From positions 1 to 64,000 of the forward strand of contig NZ_JACJKW010000013.1 of NCBI RefSeq assembly GCF_016901775.1: DNA of 64,000 bases, read 5' to 3'. A model generated the notes under the pieces. The model was not told where the DNA came from, searched no databases, and saw only the letters and a program-made list of their open reading frames with translations. Below are positions 7,907-16,537 of the stretch, piece by piece; positions within the stretch are counted from its first letter, which is position 1, and each line of letters begins with the position of its first letter. Made by a program: the position numbers and the translations under genes. The DNA is from Intestinimonas butyriciproducens. Lineage in GTDB: Bacteria; Bacillota; Clostridia; Oscillospirales; Butyricicoccaceae.

Positions 7907-9283
7907 TCAATTTTCTTTTTGTGGGTGCTGCTGTTGCAGTTTGCGGAACAGGCGTGAAAGCACCACCACGGCTGCCACGGCCAGAACCACCTCAGCGGTG
8001 AGCTGGGCATAGGCCAGGCCATACAGGGGGAACAGCTTGTTCAGAGTATACAGAGCGGGGATCTCCAGCACGATTTTCCGCATGATGGCGAAGAGGAAGG
8101 CCCATCCGCCCAAGCCGGTGGCCTGGAAAACGCCCACCGCCAGAAAGTCCACACAAAGGAAAGGCAGACCCAGGCAGAAACCCCGGAGGAAGCGGGTACC
8201 ATAATCGATAATGGCCTGGTTGTCCATAAACATCTGCACCAGAGGACCGGCCGCCAGGAAATAGATGGCGGACATGGTAAGGATAAAGCTCAGGGACAGT
8301 TTGACAGCAAAGAGCAGCGTTCCCTTCATCCGTTTCACATTGCCCGAAGCGTAGTTGTAACTGATCAGGGGCATAATGCCCTGGGACAGACCCATGGAGA
8401 TGTTCATGGGAACCATGTTGATCTTCTGGGTGATGCCCATGGCCGCCACGGCATTGGCTCCAAAAGCCGAAGTAAAGTTGTTGAGGATGGTCATGCCGGT
8501 GACATTGAGCAGGTTCTGGATGGAAGCGGGGATGCCCACAACGCACACGCCCCGGACGATTTGCTTTTCCATGCTGAATTTTTTGGGGGAGACGCACACA
8601 TAGGTATGCCCTCTTTTTTTATAAAGCAACACAAAGAAATACAGGCAAGCCACACAGTTGGAAATGAAGGTGGCCAGACCGGCGCCCTCGGCTCCCATAT
8701 CCAGCCCCCAGGGCAGAACAAAAATGGGGTCCAGCAGAATATTGAGCAAACAGCCGCTCATGGTTCCCACACTGGCATGAAGGGCAGAGCCTTCCGACCG
8801 CACCAGATAGGCCATCACCACATTCAGAATAGCAGGGGCCGCGCCAAAATTCACCGTCCACAGCAAATAGCCGGAGGTGGCCGCCGCCGTCTCCGTGCTG
8901 GCTCCCAGCAAAGTGAGCAGCGGCCCTTTGAACACGGTGCACAAAAGGGAAAAAAACAATCCTGCACCAATGGAGCAATAGAAAGCAAAGGCCGAGCTGC
9001 GGTACACCGTCTCATAGTCCTTCCGCCCCAGGGCCCGGCTCATCATGCTGGATCCGCCTACGCCGAAAAGGTTGTTGACGGCATTGAAGGCCAGGAGCAC
9101 CGGCGCCGCCAGGGTGACGGCGGCATTTTCAATGGGCTCATTAAGCATGCCCACAAAATAAGTATCGGCCAGATTATAAAGCACCATCACCAGCGCACTG
9201 AGTATGGTGGGAATGGCCAGCTGAGCCACCGCCCTGGGAATGGGCGTCTGCTCAAACAATCGGGTCTTTTCGCTGTCCTGCAT
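7907..9283 (-). CDS. MATE-family efflux transporter
   Basis: A 458-residue, roughly 12-helix cation-coupled multidrug or metabolite exporter. N-terminal TPIPRAVAQLAIPTILS and YNLADTYFVG are standard MATE signatures and recur in the second half (LSQGIMPLISYNYASGN). Two upstream in-frame starts exist. The ATG at 9295 directly abuts AAGAAGG, so the ATG at 9283 (12 nt from AAGAAGG) is preferred; the start remains uncertain by four residues. Divergent to a second MATE gene. Substrate unknown. Confidence 0.92.
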   Translation of the reverse strand: MQDSEKTRLFEQTPIPRAVAQLAIPTILSALVMVLYNLADTYFVGMLNEPIENAAVTLAAPVLLAFNAVNNLFGVGGSSMMSRALGRKDYETVYRSSAFAFYCSIGAGLFFSLLCTVFKGPLLTLLGASTETAAATSGYLLWTVNFGAAPAILNVVMAYLVRSEGSALHASVGTMSGCLLNILLDPIFVLPWGLDMGAEGAGLATFISNCVACLYFFVLLYKKRGHTYVCVSPKKFSMEKQIVRGVCVVGIPASIQNLLNVTGMTILNNFTSAFGANAVAAMGITQKINMVPMNISMGLSQGIMPLISYNYASGNVKRMKGTLLFAVKLSLSFILTMSAIYFLAAGPLVQMFMDNQAIIDYGTRFLRGFCLGLPFLCVDFLAVGVFQATGLGGWAFLFAIMRKIVLEIPALYTLNKLFPLYGLAYAQLTAEVVLAVAAVVVLSRLFRKLQQQHPQKEN

Positions 9284-9412
9284 GGGAAAAATCATCCTTC
9301 TTTCCGAGGGGATAGGCCGGCCTTGCCGGCAAAAAAGCAAGACGGAATCCATTCCGTCCTTATCTTTTTATTTTGAATGGTTTCGCTCCATCTGTCAAGC
9401 CCCTAAATTCCT

Positions 9413-9441
9413 TTGCATCTGTTTCCTTTCTTTGGTATACT
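9413..9441 (+). promoter_or_regulatory. Extended -10 promoter for the second MATE gene
   Basis: TGG-TATACT (-10 at 9436-9441, with the TGN extension at 9433) with a weak TTGCAT 17 bp upstream. It lies in the divergent intergenic region 55 bp before the 9497 start. Confidence 0.55.
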
Positions 9442-9496
9442 ATTGTTAGTTTCCTGACCATGACAGAGAAAAAGACACAAAGAAAGCGGTGGTTTT

Positions 9497-10879
9497 ATGA
9501 CTCCCTCTCCCTCGGCAGCCGACGCTCAATTCATCCGAATGACCGAAACCCCCATCCCCAGGCTCATCGGCAAGCTGGCCGTGCCCACCATTGTCAGCAT
9601 GATGATCACTTCCATTTATAATCTGGCGGATACCTTTTTCGTCAGCAAACTGGGCACCAGTGCCACCGGCGCAGTGGGCGTGGTGTTTTCCCTGATGGCC
9701 ATCATCCAGGCCGTGGGCTTTATGCTGGGCATGGGGTCCGGCGGCTATATCTCCCGGCTTCTGGGCCAAAAGCAAAACGACAAGGCCAATGAAGTGGCCT
9801 CTTCCGCCTTCTTTACCGCCGCCATGCTGGGTATCGCCATCACCTTGTTGGGCACCCTTTTTCTGGATACATTGATGCGGGCTTTGGGTGCCACCGAAAC
9901 CATTTTGCCCTATGCGGAGGAGTATGCCCAGGTGATTTTGCTGGGAGCACCTTTTATGTGCACCTCCTTTGTGATGAACAACGATCTGCGGGCCGAAGGC
10001 CAGGCCGTGCTGGCCATGCTGGGCATCGGCTTCGGCGGCCTTCTCAACATGGTGCTGGACCCGGTGTTTATCTTCACCTTTGATATGGGCATCCAGGGCG
10101 CCGCCATCGCCACCGTGCTCAGCCAGGTCGTCAGCTTTGCCATTCTGATTTCCCACTATATCCGGGGGCGCAGTGCCGTACGCATCCGGCTCCGGTGGGT
10201 ATCCCGCCAGAGGGCCGTCTATTGGGAGATTCTGCGCACCGGCGCGCCTTCTTTCTTCCGCCAGGGCCTGGCCAGTGTGGCTTCGGTAATGCTCAACCGG
10301 GCCGCCGGACTTTATGGCGACGCAGCCATCGCCGCCATGTCAGTGGTGGGCCGGGTATTCATGTTCATCCTCTCTGCTCTTCTGGGCTTTGGCCAGGGCT
10401 TTCAGCCGGTGGCCGGCTACAACTACGGCGCCCGCCGTTATGACCGGCTGCGCCAGGCCTATTTCTTCTGCCTGAAGGTGGGCGTGGTGGGGCTCTTCAT
10501 CATGGCAGCCATCGGCTTTCTTTTTGCCCCGGATATCATGGCCATTTTCCGTCGGGACGATCCTTTGGTCATCGCCATTGGCTCCCGGGCTTTCCGGCTT
10601 CAATGCGCTCTGCTTCCCTTCCAGGCTTTGGTGGTCATCTCCAATATGCTCTTCCAATCCATCGGCCAGGCCAAAGAAGCCACCCTGCTGGCCGTTTCAC
10701 GACAGGGCCTGTTTTTTCTCCCGTTGATCCTGCTGCTGCCCGCCCTCTTCGACAGCATTCTGGGCGTGCAGCTGGCCCAGCCCATCGCTGACCTGCTCAC
10801 CGCCCTTCTGACCCTTCCCCTGGTCATCCGCTTCTGGCGAAAGCTCTCTCTTCTCGAGAGCCAGGGAAAAGGCAACTGA
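9497..10879 (+). CDS. MATE-family efflux transporter
   Basis: A 460-residue MATE exporter, distinct from its divergent neighbour. The N-terminal TPIPRLIGKLAVPTIVSMM and YNLADTFFVSKLG signatures are followed by about 12 membrane helices. GFGQGFQPVAGYNYGARRYDR in the second half matches the repeated MATE motif. The ribosome binding site is weak (AGCGGTGG). Pairs of divergent MATE genes are common in gut Clostridia; there is no substrate clue here. Confidence 0.93.
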   Translation: MTPSPSAADAQFIRMTETPIPRLIGKLAVPTIVSMMITSIYNLADTFFVSKLGTSATGAVGVVFSLMAIIQAVGFMLGMGSGGYISRLLGQKQNDKANEVASSAFFTAAMLGIAITLLGTLFLDTLMRALGATETILPYAEEYAQVILLGAPFMCTSFVMNNDLRAEGQAVLAMLGIGFGGLLNMVLDPVFIFTFDMGIQGAAIATVLSQVVSFAILISHYIRGRSAVRIRLRWVSRQRAVYWEILRTGAPSFFRQGLASVASVMLNRAAGLYGDAAIAAMSVVGRVFMFILSALLGFGQGFQPVAGYNYGARRYDRLRQAYFFCLKVGVVGLFIMAAIGFLFAPDIMAIFRRDDPLVIAIGSRAFRLQCALLPFQALVVISNMLFQSIGQAKEATLLAVSRQGLFFLPLILLLPALFDSILGVQLAQPIADLLTALLTLPLVIRFWRKLSLLESQGKGN

Positions 10880-10890
10880 CTTCTTCATCC

Positions 10891-10930
10891 AAAAAGGCGT
10901 TTGCCGGGGAAACCGGCAAACGCCTTTTCT
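10891..10930. terminator. Terminator between MATE and the ispD operon end
   Basis: Long stem AAAGGCGTTTGCCGG pairing with CCGGCAAACGCCTTT, with T-runs readable on both strands. It serves the convergent ends at 10879 and 10937. Confidence 0.88.
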
Positions 10931-10936
10931 TCATTC

Positions 10937-11548
10937 TTACATGCCATAAGGCACTCGGAAAAACCGGGATTTCACCGGCGGAGGGATCCCCTCTTCCAGG
11001 CTCACCGGAGCAAAGCCAAACAAAGCGGCCATATCCATCAGCCGTTCTTCTTCCCGGCCTGTCCCCGGCTCACTCCACACCCGATGAAAGGGAAAAATAC
11101 GGGCCGTAGGCAGCAGACGGGAAACCTCTTGGGGAAAAGCCCCGGCCTGAGACGGAATACCGTACTCTGTGAGGATGCCCTTGCTTCCCCGGGCATACCA
11201 TCGGGAAAAGCGCCGGTTGGGAAGATAGCAGCCCATGAGCAACAGCTCCCCATCCTCCACCGAAAAGGAAAGAGCAGGTGCATGGAATACCGTGCCATAA
11301 ATCTGAGCCAGCTCTTCCGCCAAATCAGGGTCAAAGCCCTGGCGGCACACCGGATCCCAGCAAGTGAGCCAGCGGGTATCCGGCGGAAGTGCTGCGGCCA
11401 CCACATTTTCCTCTTCCCAAAGCTCTTCCTCCGGGCAGACAAAGGTATCGTCCAGCCGCAGCCCCGCCTGATGCAGCAGACGGGGAATCTCATCCAAAGA
11501 CTGTCTCTCCGGCAATAACACCATTACATTGCCAAAATAAGCGCCCAT
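10937..11548 (-). CDS. Conserved hypothetical protein, last gene of the ispDF operon
   Basis: A 203-residue soluble protein that I do not recognise. It has no signal peptide or membrane helix. It is Glu- and Pro-rich, with two Cys near the middle (TCWDPVCRQG) and a basic/aromatic C-terminus. GAAGGGG at 6 nt precedes the ATG. It follows ispF by 13 bp, so it is transcribed with the isoprenoid genes, but I see no motif linking it to that pathway. Confidence 0.75.
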   Translation of the reverse strand: MGAYFGNVMVLLPERQSLDEIPRLLHQAGLRLDDTFVCPEEELWEEENVVAAALPPDTRWLTCWDPVCRQGFDPDLAEELAQIYGTVFHAPALSFSVEDGELLLMGCYLPNRRFSRWYARGSKGILTEYGIPSQAGAFPQEVSRLLPTARIFPFHRVWSEPGTGREEERLMDMAALFGFAPVSLEEGIPPPVKSRFFRVPYGM

Positions 11549-11561
11549 ACCGATCCCCTTC

Positions 11562-12041
11562 TCACTGGCCCAGAAGCAAGGCCACGGCGTAGGCTTTCAT
11601 CCCTTCCATCCGGCCGGTAAAGCCCAGGGTTTCTTCGGTTTTCCCTTTGATATTCACCTGCTCCACCCCGATTTCCAGGGCTTGAGCCAGTTTTTCCTTC
11701 ATGGCCGGGAAATAGGGCAGCAATTTTGGTTTTTGGGCCACGATGATCAGATCCACATTTTCTATGCCGTAGCCCTCTTTTTTCAAAAGAGCCGCCGTGT
11801 GTTCCAAAAGCTGAATGCTGTAGATGCCTTTGTAAGCCGGATCGGTATCGGGAAAATGGCTTCCGATATCCCCCAATCCCGCGGCGCCCAGCAAAGCGTC
11901 GATGAGGGCATGGGTGGCCACATCGGCATCGCTGTGACCCAAAAGTCCCTTTTCATAGGGCACTTCCACCCCGCACAAAATCAGCTTGCGGCCTTCTTCC
12001 AGCCGGTGCACATCATATCCGTTTCCCACTCGCAACTTCAA
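11562..12041 (-). CDS. ispF: 2-C-methyl-D-erythritol 2,4-cyclodiphosphate synthase
   Basis: Fifth step of the MEP isoprenoid pathway: cyclises the IspE product to MEcPP, releasing CMP. The 159-residue length is normal. The zinc ligands are visible in GYDVHRL (Asp and His at 10 and 12) and in GHSDADV (His near 36). The C-terminal [13 protein letters not shown] motif is intact. The start overlaps the ispD stop by 4 nt, giving translational coupling of the IspD and IspF steps. Confidence 0.97.
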   Translation of the reverse strand: MKLRVGNGYDVHRLEEGRKLILCGVEVPYEKGLLGHSDADVATHALIDALLGAAGLGDIGSHFPDTDPAYKGIYSIQLLEHTAALLKKEGYGIENVDLIIVAQKPKLLPYFPAMKEKLAQALEIGVEQVNIKGKTEETLGFTGRMEGMKAYAVALLLGQ

Positions 12042-12784
12042 AGGTCCTTCCCCCCTCGTTCTGTTCCCAGACGCTCCAAAAGAACCTGGGCGATGTCCAG
12101 ATCTTCCGGCGTGGTGATCTTGATATTGTCATAGGAGCCCATGACAATGGCCGGGCGAATGCCCAGTTTCTCCACGGCGGCGCAGTCGTCGGTCACCTTT
12201 TCCCCTTCCTGGGCCGCTTTGCACAACGCCCCTTTCAAAAGATCGATGTCGGTGACCTGGGGTGTCTGCACCGCATACAAAAAAGCCCTGTCCGGCGTTT
12301 GCTGCACAAGGCCGTTTTCCACCACTTTGATGGTGTCCTTCACCGGCACGGCCGCTGTGGCGCACCGGGCTTCATAGGCTTTCTGACACACCTTTTCCGC
12401 AAGAGACGGCGTGAGCAGCGGCCGCGCCCCATCCTGCACCAATACAAACTCTGTCTGGGGACTGCATTCGCACAGCGCCTTATATACGCTGTCGGCCCGC
12501 TCCTGGCCGCCCCGCACCACCTTAAACACCTTGCTGATGCCAAATTCCCGGCAAATCTCCGTGATGGGGAGAAAATTCCCTTCCGACGCCGCCACCACGA
12601 TTTCATCCACGCAGGAGCTTTTTTCCAAAGCCAGCAAAGTATAGGCGATCACCGGCACGCCATGGATCTCGGCCAAAAGTTTATCCACTCCTTCCATCCG
12701 GCGGGCGCTGCCGCCGGCGGCCACCACTGCGGCGGTATAAGGACGCTCTTTCTTTTTAAACAAAGAATGCAGCTGTTTCAGCAA
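12038..12784 (-). CDS. ispD: 2-C-methyl-D-erythritol 4-phosphate cytidylyltransferase
   Basis: Third MEP-pathway step: transfers CMP to MEP. A 248-residue nucleotidyltransferase with the signature [16 protein letters not shown] (a variant of AAGxGxRMG..KQ) at 22-37, [15 protein letters not shown] and the YAVQTPQ motif. An N-terminal extension of about 16 residues ([13 protein letters not shown]) precedes the Rossmann-like core and is unusual but probably translated. It lies 50 bp downstream of the CarD gene, an arrangement common in Clostridia. Confidence 0.95.
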   Translation of the reverse strand: MLKQLHSLFKKKERPYTAAVVAAGGSARRMEGVDKLLAEIHGVPVIAYTLLALEKSSCVDEIVVAASEGNFLPITEICREFGISKVFKVVRGGQERADSVYKALCECSPQTEFVLVQDGARPLLTPSLAEKVCQKAYEARCATAAVPVKDTIKVVENGLVQQTPDRAFLYAVQTPQVTDIDLLKGALCKAAQEGEKVTDDCAAVEKLGIRPAIVMGSYDNIKITTPEDLDIAQVLLERLGTERGGKDL

Positions 12785-12834
12785 ATCCGATCCCCTCCCT
12801 CTCAGCCACTCCAGAGGACCGGCTGTCCTTTCTA

Positions 12835-13311
12835 CTATACCAATGTTTTTTCCACGATATGCTCGATCTGCCCATAATCCTGCTCCAACACCAAAGCCAA
12901 TTCCGAAACCAGGATCTTTTTGGCGCTGGAAAGCATTTTCCGTTCACCGGTGGACAGATTCTTCTGACCATCCCGCCGCCGCAGGCTGCGGATGACCACG
13001 GCCACCTGCTCCAGCTCGCCGCTGCGGATGCGCTGCATATTGTCTTTGTAGCGCTGATTCCAATTTCCCTCCTGACACACAGGCACCTCCTCCAGCCGGT
13101 CCAGAAGGCTCTGGGCCTCTTCCCGGGAGACGGCAGGACGCACCCCCACGGCCCCGCAGCTGTCACAAGGCAAAAGCAGCGTCATGGAGCCTACACACAG
13201 GCGCAAAAGGTAAAAAAGGCGCTCTTTCCCCCCTTCTTCCCGGGGTAGGATCTGCTCGATCACTCCCGCGCCATGCATGGGATGCGCCACCTTTTCGCCC
13301 ACTGTATACAT
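12835..13311 (-). CDS. CarD/TRCF-domain RNA polymerase-binding regulator
   Basis: A 158-residue protein starting with the CarD/CdnL RNAP-interaction domain (YTVGEKVAHPMHGAGVIEQI), followed by a helical C-terminal half. It binds the RNA polymerase beta subunit and influences open-complex stability, especially for rRNA promoters in other bacteria. GTG-ATG tandem starts occur; the ATG at 13311 has AAGGAGG at 7 nt. Usually, as here, it lies just upstream of ispD. Confidence 0.9.
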   Translation of the reverse strand: MYTVGEKVAHPMHGAGVIEQILPREEGGKERLFYLLRLCVGSMTLLLPCDSCGAVGVRPAVSREEAQSLLDRLEEVPVCQEGNWNQRYKDNMQRIRSGELEQVAVVIRSLRRRDGQKNLSTGERKMLSSAKKILVSELALVLEQDYGQIEHIVEKTLV

Positions 13312-13418
13312 CACGCCGCCTCCTTCTTTAAGCCGCCATACAGTGTCACCTATGTATCATTTTCTTTTTGTCATCAGTTTCAACAAAAATTCTCAGATTT
13401 TTGCTTCCATTTTATTCT

Positions 13419-13447
13419 ATTATACCACATTTTTCTCTTCAAAACAA
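13419..13447 (-). promoter_or_regulatory. Promoter of the carD-ispD-ispF operon
   Basis: On the minus strand TTGTTT (13447-13442), 17 bp, TATAAT (13424-13419) with a TGG extension in front of the -10 box. It lies about 110 bp upstream of the CarD start in an AT-rich, gene-free stretch (13315-13519). Confidence 0.75.
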
Positions 13448-13519
13448 GTAAAACCCCAGTTTCTCCGGGAGATTTCCCGAAAAATCGGGGAAAAATTTTG
13501 ATAGAACAAAATTTTATTT

Positions 13520-13864
13520 TTAAAGTTCCGGCTCCAGCAGCTGGAAGGGCTTGTCCAGTTCCATGCACAGCGAGATCACATTCCGTGTGCCCGGGGATTT
13601 GCCATCCCACAAACACAGCACCAGATCGGCTTTCTGCACGATCTCCCGATTGCGGACAATGGGCGCCACTTTTCCAAAAATAGTATAATTGGGCAGAATC
13701 TCCTCCAAGGGGATGTCCCGTTCCTGGGCCAGCCGCCTGGCCAGGCTGTCGGCGCCCTGGGCCCCGCCGCTGAGGATGACGGTCACGCCATTGGGAACAT
13801 TCTTTTTCAGCAGATCATAAAATTCCTCTCCCATGGTCCGGGATCCCACAATGGCCAGTTTCAC
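13520..13864 (-). CDS. SLOG-family (DUF2493-like) nucleotide-binding protein
   Basis: A 114-residue single-domain protein. The start MKLAIVGSRTM and the glycine-rich SGGAQGADSLARRLA match the SLOG/YpsA-DprA-like Rossmannoid fold thought to bind nucleotides or their derivatives. A later polar stretch (WDGKSPGTRNVI) matches the family's ligand-contact region. It is a stand-alone copy, not fused to an effector. Its biological role is unknown. Confidence 0.8.
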   Translation of the reverse strand: MKLAIVGSRTMGEEFYDLLKKNVPNGVTVILSGGAQGADSLARRLAQERDIPLEEILPNYTIFGKVAPIVRNREIVQKADLVLCLWDGKSPGTRNVISLCMELDKPFQLLEPEL

Positions 13865-13999
13865 AGCCTTTCCCCTCTCTTTCTCCAGGAAAACCCTTTT
13901 TTCCCTTAGCAGATTATCAACAGAATACCATTATTCTTGCAAAGTATCAACGGCTCCCAAGGGAATAGTAATAGGCGTGGCAGAAAGGAGTGGAATCTC

Positions 14000-15133
14000 A
14001 TGGACAAAAATCACAAACACAATCCCATCTGGGGCAAAATCGGCAAAGGCGCCGGGGCGCTGTCCCTGGTTCTTGCTGCCGCTTTGACCCTGTTTCCTTT
14101 GGGCGGCGAAGATGCTTTTGCCGCCGTCTCCGCCCAGATCGACAGTATCAATGTATCCAAAACCGACTCCGGCGAGATCGTTCGTCCGGAAAGCACCCGC
14201 CTCATTCCCCTTGGCCACACCACCGGCATCAAACTCTTCTCTGAAGGGGCCATGGTGGTGGGCTTTGCCCCGGTAGACGCTTCTTCCCAAAGCTCTCCGG
14301 CTGAAAAGGCCGGACTGCGGCTGGGTGACCTGATCATCAAAGTCAATGAAACCCCGGTAGACAGCAATGAATCCATGGCCCAGGCCGTAGAAAACAGCCA
14401 GGGAGAGGAACTGACCATCCATTTCAAACGAGGGGAAGAGGAAAAGACCCTTCAGGTGAAACCGGTGAAGGATGAAGCCAGCGGCGCCTATCGCATCGGC
14501 GCTTTTGTACGGGACAGCCTGGCCGGCATCGGCACCATCACCTTTGTAGACCCGGAAAACGGCGCTTTCGGCGCTCTGGGCCATGGCGTAGCCGACCAGG
14601 ACACCGGTGAATTGATGCCCATTGGCGGCGGCAGTCTGATGCCCTCTCAGGTGGCCGGGGTGGAAAAAGGTGAAGTCGGGTCCCCTGGCGAACTGGTGGG
14701 CGAATATGATCTGAATCATGACCAGGGTGTCCTTTACCAGAACACCCACAGCGGTATCTACGGAAAAATTACCGATTCCTCCCTTTATGAGGGACGGCAG
14801 GCCCTGGAGACCTCTCCCCGTTCCCAGGTCAAGGAAGGAAAAGCTCAGATCATCGCCAATGTAGAGGGAGATCATGTCTCCTATTACGATGTGGAGATCT
14901 TGAAGGTATACCCGGACGACGAGGATGAAAGCAACCGGAACATGATGATACAGGTGACAGACAAAGAGCTTCTCCGCAAAACCGGCGGCATCGTCCAGGG
15001 CATGAGCGGAAGCCCCATTGTGCAAAACGGCAAGCTGATCGGAGCGGTCACCCATGTGCTGGTGAACGACCCCACCCGGGGCTACGGCATTTTCATTGAA
15101 AATATGCTGGATACCGCTTACAGTCTGCAATAA
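14000..15133 (+). CDS. spoIVB: SpoIVB serine peptidase (stage IV sporulation)
   Basis: A forespore-secreted S55 protease that activates sigma-K processing by cutting SpoIVFA. The 377-residue protein has an N-terminal signal/anchor helix (about 15-40), a PDZ domain (about 85-150, AGLRLGDLIIKVN), and the peptidase domain with catalytic His at about 195 (GALGHGV) and Ser at about 336 (GMSGSPIV). Start ATG has AGAAAGGAG at 9 nt. GTATC and AATAGTA around 13944-13970 loosely resemble sigma-F/G promoter boxes, but the spacing fits neither consensus well. Confidence 0.96.
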   Translation: MDKNHKHNPIWGKIGKGAGALSLVLAAALTLFPLGGEDAFAAVSAQIDSINVSKTDSGEIVRPESTRLIPLGHTTGIKLFSEGAMVVGFAPVDASSQSSPAEKAGLRLGDLIIKVNETPVDSNESMAQAVENSQGEELTIHFKRGEEEKTLQVKPVKDEASGAYRIGAFVRDSLAGIGTITFVDPENGAFGALGHGVADQDTGELMPIGGGSLMPSQVAGVEKGEVGSPGELVGEYDLNHDQGVLYQNTHSGIYGKITDSSLYEGRQALETSPRSQVKEGKAQIIANVEGDHVSYYDVEILKVYPDDEDESNRNMMIQVTDKELLRKTGGIVQGMSGSPIVQNGKLIGAVTHVLVNDPTRGYGIFIENMLDTAYSLQ

Positions 15134-15146
15134 CACAGCCACACCC

Positions 15147-15181
15147 AAAGGGCAGCCATAATGGCTGCCCTTTCCTATTTT
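15147..15181 (+). terminator. Terminator after spoIVB
   Basis: Stem AAAGGGCAGCCAT paired with ATGGCTGCCCTTT, then CCTATTTTT. It isolates spoIVB from the small membrane protein gene that follows. Confidence 0.85.
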
Positions 15182-15193
15182 TCCCGGAACCTG

Positions 15194-15240
15194 CTGACAG
15201 GCAAAAAGCCATATGGTATAATAAATTCAATCCATATGGC
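15194..15240 (+). promoter_or_regulatory. Promoter enclosed by an inverted repeat
   Basis: CTGACA (15194-15199), 17 bp, TATAAT (15217-15222, with a TGG extension). The -10 box sits between perfect inverted 9-mers, GCCATATGG (15208-15216) and CCATATGGC (15232-15240). The arms could be an operator for a dimeric repressor or fold as a hairpin. It drives the 80-residue gene at 15256. Confidence 0.75.
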
Positions 15241-15255
15241 AAAGGGGGATTTCCC

Positions 15256-15498
15256 ATGACCGCATTTAAAAAACAGATCCTGCTTGGTGTCATTCTGGTG
15301 ATTTTGGCAAACATTCTGGCTTTTGCCTTTCACCGGGGCCTGTTTTCCAACATTGCCTGGATCGTTTACGGCCTGCTGTGGATCGTGCATCCGGTCTGCC
15401 CAGGGCAGATGGACGCCAAAAAAGGACGCTTGGCCGTCCGGCTGGCCGGTGCAGTGTGCATCCTCATCGGACTTGTGACCCGCTTTGTCGTTTCATAA
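15256..15498 (+). CDS. Small two-helix membrane protein between spoIVB and spo0A
   Basis: An 80-residue protein of unknown function. It has two clear hydrophobic helices (about 8-26 and 32-50) and a third weaker one at 62-78, with basic residues between them (DAKKGRL). It is preceded by AAAGGGGG and by its own operator-like promoter. Its position between spoIVB and spo0A, which are commonly adjacent in Clostridia, and its own promoter and terminator boundary suggest independent expression. Confidence 0.72.
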   Translation: MTAFKKQILLGVILVILANILAFAFHRGLFSNIAWIVYGLLWIVHPVCPGQMDAKKGRLAVRLAGAVCILIGLVTRFVVS

Positions 15499-15672
15499 AA
15501 ACCCCAAAGCCGAGAGAATGCTCGAAACCCCACGAAAGTTGTAAAATAGCCGCATTTTGTAAACAAATCAGGGTTTTGTTGTAAAAATAAATTGCAACAT
15601 TTCCGGTCGTTCCATCTTGAAAGGCCCCATCTGTTGTGGTATTTTATAGTTACAGCGCTGGTAACATACCAA

Positions 15673-15681
15673 TTTGTCAAA
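15673..15681 (+). promoter_or_regulatory. Candidate Spo0A box upstream of spo0A
   Basis: TTTGTCAAA matches the Spo0A-box consensus TTTGTCRAA exactly. It lies 17 bp before the spo0A start codon, a position that would suit autoregulation by repression. The rest of the 15499-15698 intergenic region is AT-rich. A TATAGT at 15645-15650 is a possible -10, with no clear -35. Confidence 0.55.
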
Positions 15682-15698
15682 TAACGGAGTTGTGAGTT

Positions 15699-16475
15699 AT
15701 GAATACCAAAATACGCCTATTATTGGCCGATGACAGCGGGGAGTTTCGTGCTCTTTTGCAAAAAAATCTGGAGGAACACCCTGAGATTCAGGTGGTAGGG
15801 GCCGCCGGCGATGGAGAAGAACTGGTACAGCTTTCTTCCCAGCTCTCCCCCGATATCATCCTCACCGATACTGTGCTGTCCAAACTGGATGGCCTGGCCG
15901 CCATCCGCCGCATCACCAGCGCCTCTTCCGGAAAGAAGCCGGTGTTTTTCGTTCTTTCGTCCTTTTCCAGCAACCAGATGGCCGCCGAAGCCGCAGCCCT
16001 GGGCGTCAGCTATTTCATGATGAAGCCCTGCAACATCTCCGCTTTGGCCGAGCGCCTCTGCAGCTATAAAAATCTTCCCGTTCCTATGCAGAATCCCACC
16101 GTCCGTGCGTTGGATCCGGCTGTGGATATGGAAATCCGGGTCACCGAAGTGATCCACGATATCGGTGTGCCTGCACATATCAAAGGCTATCAATATCTTC
16201 GGGATGCCATTATGATGACCATCGAAAACATCGATGTGGTCAATGCGGTCACCAAGGTGCTTTACCCCTCGGTGGCCAAGAAATACAACACCACCAGCTC
16301 CCGGGTGGAACGGGCCATCCGGCATGCCATTGAAGTGGCCTGGGATCGGGGCGATATCGAAGTACTGCAAAGCTATTTTGGCTATACGGTTTCCCAAATC
16401 AAAGGTAAGCCCACCAACAGTGAATTTATCTCCATGATCGCCGACAAGCTCCGTTTGCAGCTGAAGTGCGGTTAA
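15699..16475 (+). CDS. spo0A: Sporulation master regulator Spo0A
   Basis: A 258-residue response regulator. The receiver domain carries the acidic pair Asp11-Asp12, phospho-acceptor Asp57 ([13 protein letters not shown]) and a conserved Lys in FMMKPCN. The C-terminal sporulation domain (about 140-258) has the DNA-recognition helix region [19 protein letters not shown], nearly invariant in Spo0A. Gene order spoIVB-spo0A supports the call. Start ATG is preceded by CGGAG. A perfect Spo0A box lies directly upstream. Confidence 0.98.
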   Translation: MNTKIRLLLADDSGEFRALLQKNLEEHPEIQVVGAAGDGEELVQLSSQLSPDIILTDTVLSKLDGLAAIRRITSASSGKKPVFFVLSSFSSNQMAAEAAALGVSYFMMKPCNISALAERLCSYKNLPVPMQNPTVRALDPAVDMEIRVTEVIHDIGVPAHIKGYQYLRDAIMMTIENIDVVNAVTKVLYPSVAKKYNTTSSRVERAIRHAIEVAWDRGDIEVLQSYFGYTVSQIKGKPTNSEFISMIADKLRLQLKCG

Positions 16476-16490
16476 TGGGCTGATTGTAAA

Positions 16491-16531
16491 AAAGACCATG
16501 CCCTGATGTTTGGCACGGTCTTTCTTTTTTT
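16491..16531. terminator. Bidirectional terminator after spo0A
   Basis: Stem AAAGACC...GGTCTTT with an inner GCC/GGC pair set, and T-runs on both strands. It serves spo0A (ends 16475) and the convergent HAD gene (ends 16538). Confidence 0.85.
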
Positions 16532-16537
16532 GTTTTG

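Noticed and set aside
13940-13970. Sigma-F/sigma-G promoter for spoIVB
   Set aside because: GTATC and AATAGTA or GGGAATAGT each resemble one half of the consensus, but the spacing (12 or 15 bp) fits neither factor; kept only as a remark.
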